Assembly: GCF_029888045.1 (NCBI RefSeq)
Contig: NZ_JARXRN010000029.1
Coordinates: 1-58,006, forward strand
Length of the DNA: 58,006 nucleotides
Direction of reading: 5' to 3'
From: Luteimonas rhizosphaericola
GTDB taxonomy: Bacteria; Pseudomonadota; Gammaproteobacteria; Xanthomonadales; Xanthomonadaceae
This document shows, piece after piece, positions 54,985 to 58,006 of this stretch. Position numbers and translations under genes: made by a program. Below the pieces are notes generated by a model. The model was given only the letters and a program-made list of their open reading frames with translations, was not told where the DNA came from and did not search any database. Position 1 is the stretch's first letter; each line of letters starts with the position of its first letter.

Positions 54985-55145
54985 CCGAGATACGCGGCTA
55001 CACCCTCGCGCAGGTGCGCCAGCTGTGCCGGGCCGCACACCGCCGGCATCGGCGCCGGCAGCGCGAGCTGGCAATCCTGGTACGCGCGGCGACGCAGTTC
55101 GATCGGAACCCCTGGGCCAAATATCTGAAGACCTTCGATGACTAA
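54532..55145 (+). CDS. GT frameshift product of the tail chaperone
   Basis: A -1 shift at TTTTTTC (54861-54867) joins the first 112 codons of G to the frame read from 54867 to the stop at 55145, giving about 204 residues. The T extension ends with DLVQFLVSHGHSLTEIRGYTL and a charged helical tail, typical of such extensions. A shift at a G-rich site near 54935 is a weaker alternative. This is inferred, not shown. Confidence 0.65.
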
Positions 55146-57888
55146 CGGGCCCAACCTCCGCGTCCGCATCTCGGCCGACTTGGCCGACATCAAGCAGGGC
55201 CTCGGCCTGCTGCGCGGCGAACTCGCCAGCGTCAAGAAGCAGGCTGCGCAGGTGGCGCCGGGCACGTCGCGCTGGCAGGAGGGTCTCCGTTCGGTGCGGC
55301 AGCAGCTGCTGGGGATCGTGTCCCTGTACGGTGCCATGCGCGCAGCGGGCGGCTATGTTCGCCTCGCCGATGAGGCGGCGAATCTTGCCGGGCAGCTGCG
55401 CCTGGCGACGAAATCGCAAGCTGAGTTCAACAAGGCCCAGCAGCAGACGTTCCGAATCGCTCAGGAGACATCGGCGGAGTGGGGCGCGGTCGTAGCTCTC
55501 TACTCTCGACTGAGCCAGACGACTGACCTCGCACAGGATGACATCCTCGCGCTGACGAAGACCATCAGCCAGTCGTTCGCCGTTTCGTCCGCGAGCACGG
55601 TGGACACCGAGAATGGCATCAGGCAGCTGTCGCAGGCGATCGCCGGTGGCGTGCTTCGGGCGGAAGAGTTCAACACGATCGTCGACACCAACGGTCGCTT
55701 GGTCCGAGCGCTTGGCGACGAACTCGGAATTCACTCCGGGCAAGTGCGCCAGTACGTCAATGACGGCAAGGTGAGCGCCGAGATCCTGCTTCGGGCGCTT
55801 CGAAACAGTGCCGAGCAGATCGACGATGAGTTCGGGAGCCTCCCGCTTACGGTGTCTCGCTCTGTCACGCAGTTGCGCAATGCGCTGACGAAGCTGGTGG
55901 GCGATACGGACACCGCCGAGGGCGCGAGCCGTGACCTAGCTGAGGCCATAAGCGAGCTGGCCACGTGGCTCAGCTCGGATGAAGCGAAGCAGGGCTTTGC
56001 AGACATGATCTCCTCGTTGGTGGAGATCGCGCGCCTCACCGTGAACGTGGCCGGTGGCATCGGGCGGATCGCGCGCGAAGCCCGGCAGCTTTTCTCGGAC
56101 GCCGAGGACTTCCTCGGCCGCAACGTGTCGCAGACCGGCCTGTTCGCCCGCGCCACCGGCGGCGACCCGAAGGACGTCTTCGGCATCGGCGCCTACCTGA
56201 AGCAGCGCTTCCCGGCGCTGTACAAGGAATTCGGCGCCCAGGCGCCGGCGCGGCCGGACTTCGGCAACGTGCTGACCGGTGCCGATTCGCAGGGCGGCGG
56301 TGGTGGAAGTGGTGGCGGTGGCGGCGGCGAGGCAGGCAAGGCCGTCGCCCGCTCCAACGCGCTGATGCGCGACTCTGTCACCCGCGCCCTGGCCGAGCTG
56401 GACCGCCTGTACAAGGGCAGCGAGATCGGCTTCCGGGAGTACTTCGCCAGTCGGCAGCAGCTGCAGGAGCAGGCGATTGACCTGGAGATCGAGCAGGCGC
56501 GCAACGAGCTGGCTGTCACCAAGGACCTGGGCAAGCGCCGCGACCTCGAGGAGCAGATCGCCATCCTGCTGCGCGACCGCGCCGAGATCGGCGCCACCGC
56601 CGCGCGCGAGCAGAAGGAGGCCGAGGAGGCGCTGACCAAGCAGCTCGGCGACGTGAAGCTGGCGCTGCTGGAGCTTGACGGCAACACCGGGCGCGTGGCG
56701 CGCGCCAAGCTCGAGGAGGAATACCGCGAGCTGTTCAAGCGCCTCGAGGCGGACAGCGATGCCGCCGGCCAGGCCATGGTGCGCAACCTGATCGAGCGGC
56801 TGGTCGCGAAGGCCAAGTCGGACGAGATCAACGACGCCGTAGCGCGCGTGACTTCGGGGCTGTCGGCGCAGGAAGGCTCAATCAGCGCGCAGGTGCAGGC
56901 CGGCGCGCTCGGCTACATCGAGGGCGAGCGTCGCCTCGGCGACCTGCGCCGGGAGGCCCTGGAGCAGCTGCGCGACTTGCGTCAGGCGCAGCTCGCCTAT
57001 CTCGGCACGTTGTCGCCGGACACCGCCGAGTATGCAGCGGCCATCCAGGCGCTGGCCGGGATCGACATCGAGCTCTCGAACATCCGCGCGTCTATGGACA
57101 CGCTGGGGCAGGGCATTGCCGATTCCGGTGCCAACGCACTGGACGGCTTCTGGGCCAACCTGCGCGAGGGCAGCCTGACCGGCCTGGAGATGGTCAAGCA
57201 GCTAATCGGCGACTTCGCCCGCGGCGTGTACGACGTGGTGACGCAGGACTTCACGAAGTCCATCGTGGGCGGCATCCGGTCGATGGTGGGCAGGCTCGCC
57301 AACCGAGGTGCGGAGGCCAGCGCCGAGGCGACGTCCGCGGCCACGGCGGCGACGATCCAGACTACGGCCGCCACGACGGCGGCTGCCACGATCACCGCGG
57401 GCGCGACGACGGCTGGCGCCACGCTGACGGCGGCGGGCACCGCGACTGGCGCAGCACTCATCTCGTCCGCGACCACCGCCGCGGCGATCATGCGCACGGC
57501 GTCTGCATTCGGCAGCTTCGGGGCTGCCCACGGCGGCGGCATGGTTGGCGCCCTGCAGATGCAGCGGCACAACATCAACCCGATCGTGTTCGGGAACGCG
57601 CCCCACTATCACGGCGGCGGGCAGGCAGGGCTGACCGGGCTGCGCAACAAGGAGGTCGCCGCCGTGCTCGAGGAAGGCGAGACCATCCGCACGAAACAGC
57701 AGGAGGCCGCGCTCGCTGCGCGCATGGATTCGGCGCGTGAGAGCAGCCGAACCGTAGTGAAGACGCCTGTGGTCGCCATCGGCGACCGCGCCGTGGCCAA
57801 CGCGCTGGCCGGCGCCGATGGCGAAGACGTGATCCTCACCCACGTGCGCAACAACTGGGACGCGCTGGTCCGCAATGGCACTCCCTGA
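55138..57888 (+). CDS. Tape measure protein
   Basis: A 916-residue protein that sets tail length. The N-terminal part has the tape-measure domain (SLYGAMRAAGGYVRLADEAANLAGQLRLATKSQAEFNKAQQ and FNTIVDTNGRLVRALGDELG). Long coiled coils follow (about 410-600), then an Ala/Thr-rich hydrophobic segment (about 735-790). It contains a Gly-rich linker near 380-395. It begins 8 bp inside the T frame. Confidence 0.92.
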   Translation: MTNGPNLRVRISADLADIKQGLGLLRGELASVKKQAAQVAPGTSRWQEGLRSVRQQLLGIVSLYGAMRAAGGYVRLADEAANLAGQLRLATKSQAEFNKAQQQTFRIAQETSAEWGAVVALYSRLSQTTDLAQDDILALTKTISQSFAVSSASTVDTENGIRQLSQAIAGGVLRAEEFNTIVDTNGRLVRALGDELGIHSGQVRQYVNDGKVSAEILLRALRNSAEQIDDEFGSLPLTVSRSVTQLRNALTKLVGDTDTAEGASRDLAEAISELATWLSSDEAKQGFADMISSLVEIARLTVNVAGGIGRIAREARQLFSDAEDFLGRNVSQTGLFARATGGDPKDVFGIGAYLKQRFPALYKEFGAQAPARPDFGNVLTGADSQGGGGGSGGGGGGEAGKAVARSNALMRDSVTRALAELDRLYKGSEIGFREYFASRQQLQEQAIDLEIEQARNELAVTKDLGKRRDLEEQIAILLRDRAEIGATAAREQKEAEEALTKQLGDVKLALLELDGNTGRVARAKLEEEYRELFKRLEADSDAAGQAMVRNLIERLVAKAKSDEINDAVARVTSGLSAQEGSISAQVQAGALGYIEGERRLGDLRREALEQLRDLRQAQLAYLGTLSPDTAEYAAAIQALAGIDIELSNIRASMDTLGQGIADSGANALDGFWANLREGSLTGLEMVKQLIGDFARGVYDVVTQDFTKSIVGGIRSMVGRLANRGAEASAEATSAATAATIQTTAATTAAATITAGATTAGATLTAAGTATGAALISSATTAAAIMRTASAFGSFGAAHGGGMVGALQMQRHNINPIVFGNAPHYHGGGQAGLTGLRNKEVAAVLEEGETIRTKQQEAALAARMDSARESSRTVVKTPVVAIGDRAVANALAGADGEDVILTHVRNNWDALVRNGTP

Positions 57889-58006
57889 CCCCGTCCCCTG
57901 GCCGTTCTTCCCCGGCGGGGAGTTCGTCGAGCAGCTGGACTCGCGCACGGACATCCTGCCGGCCGCCACCGGCCCGGAGCAGCGGATCCGGCTGCGGCCG
58001 GATCCG
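57875..58006 (+). CDS. Phage tail protein, partial (cut by window end)
   Basis: Only 44 codons are inside the window: MALPDPVPWPFFPGGEFVEQ and further. The continuation TDILPAATGPEQRIRLRP is typical of minor tail proteins behind tape measure genes. It overlaps the tape measure stop. Confidence 0.7.
   Translation, partial: MALPDPVPWPFFPGGEFVEQLDSRTDILPAATGPEQRIRLRPDP

Larger units (their letters stand above)
29020..58006. mobile_element. Lambda-like prophage (left part; right end outside window)
   Basis: The region has integrase, excisionase candidate, methylase, repressor/cro, replication, terminase, portal, capsid, lysis and tail genes in a single ordered set. Early genes point left and structural genes point right. 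Long noncontractile-tail genes (tail tube, G/GT chaperones, tape measure) indicate a siphovirus. No transposase interrupts it, and nearly all genes are intact. Confidence 0.95.

Overview
The window is high-GC DNA from a Xanthomonadaceae/Lysobacteraceae-type gammaproteobacterium (Lysobacter or Luteimonas-like). This is inferred from the gene order ruvC-ruvA-kup ... ruvB-ybgC-tolQRAB-pal-cpoB-queE-queC-tRNA-Lys, a GTAG-type REP pair, and the protein sequences. Positions 1-29019 are chromosome. Positions 29020-58006 are a lambda-like tailed prophage integrated at the 3' end of tRNA-Lys(UUU). Its right end and attR lie beyond the window.

Chromosomal part: a REP pair and an FmdB zinc-ribbon gene; a short photolyase remnant; opgB (membrane phosphoglycerol transferase) divergent from aspS; a GNAT acetyltransferase and a small alpha/beta hydrolase; yebC, ruvC, ruvA; the potassium importer kup facing a ktrA/ktrB pair; a REC-REC-GGDEF diguanylate cyclase; a luciferase-like flavin oxidoreductase; a compact periplasmic nitrate reductase operon napE-D-A-B-C; ruvB; the complete Tol-Pal envelope operon; two queuosine genes (queE, queC); and a group III truncated haemoglobin with an FNR/Anr-like site upstream. 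The nap operon and the globin suggest a microaerobic or denitrifying lifestyle.

Prophage part: next to attL are a DUF2806-like gene, a tyrosine integrase, a putative excisionase, a Dam-type methylase and a YkgJ-type cysteine-cluster gene, plus a lower-GC membrane/coiled-coil gene on the other strand. A leftward operon of about a dozen small overlapping genes runs from a promoter near 36.93 kb. The immunity region holds an S24-type repressor, a 57-residue zinc-ribbon membrane gene directly behind it, and a cro gene. Five copies of one 15-bp palindromic operator sit in two clusters that cover the leftward and rightward early promoters. Rightward replication genes (frameshifted regulator, TraR/DksA finger, CHC2 primase, VapE-like ATPase) end at a 236-bp array of twelve 9-bp iterons, a candidate phage origin. 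Then come terminase (small and large), a Mor-like regulator, a gpW-like joiner, portal, a ClpP-protease/major-capsid fusion, a DUF2190 protein, a lysis cassette (holin candidates, GH108 endolysin, Rz/Rz1) placed between head and tail genes, tail genes with a G/GT -1 frameshift, tape measure, and the start of a further tail gene.

All functional calls are by reading motifs and order; no database search was possible.
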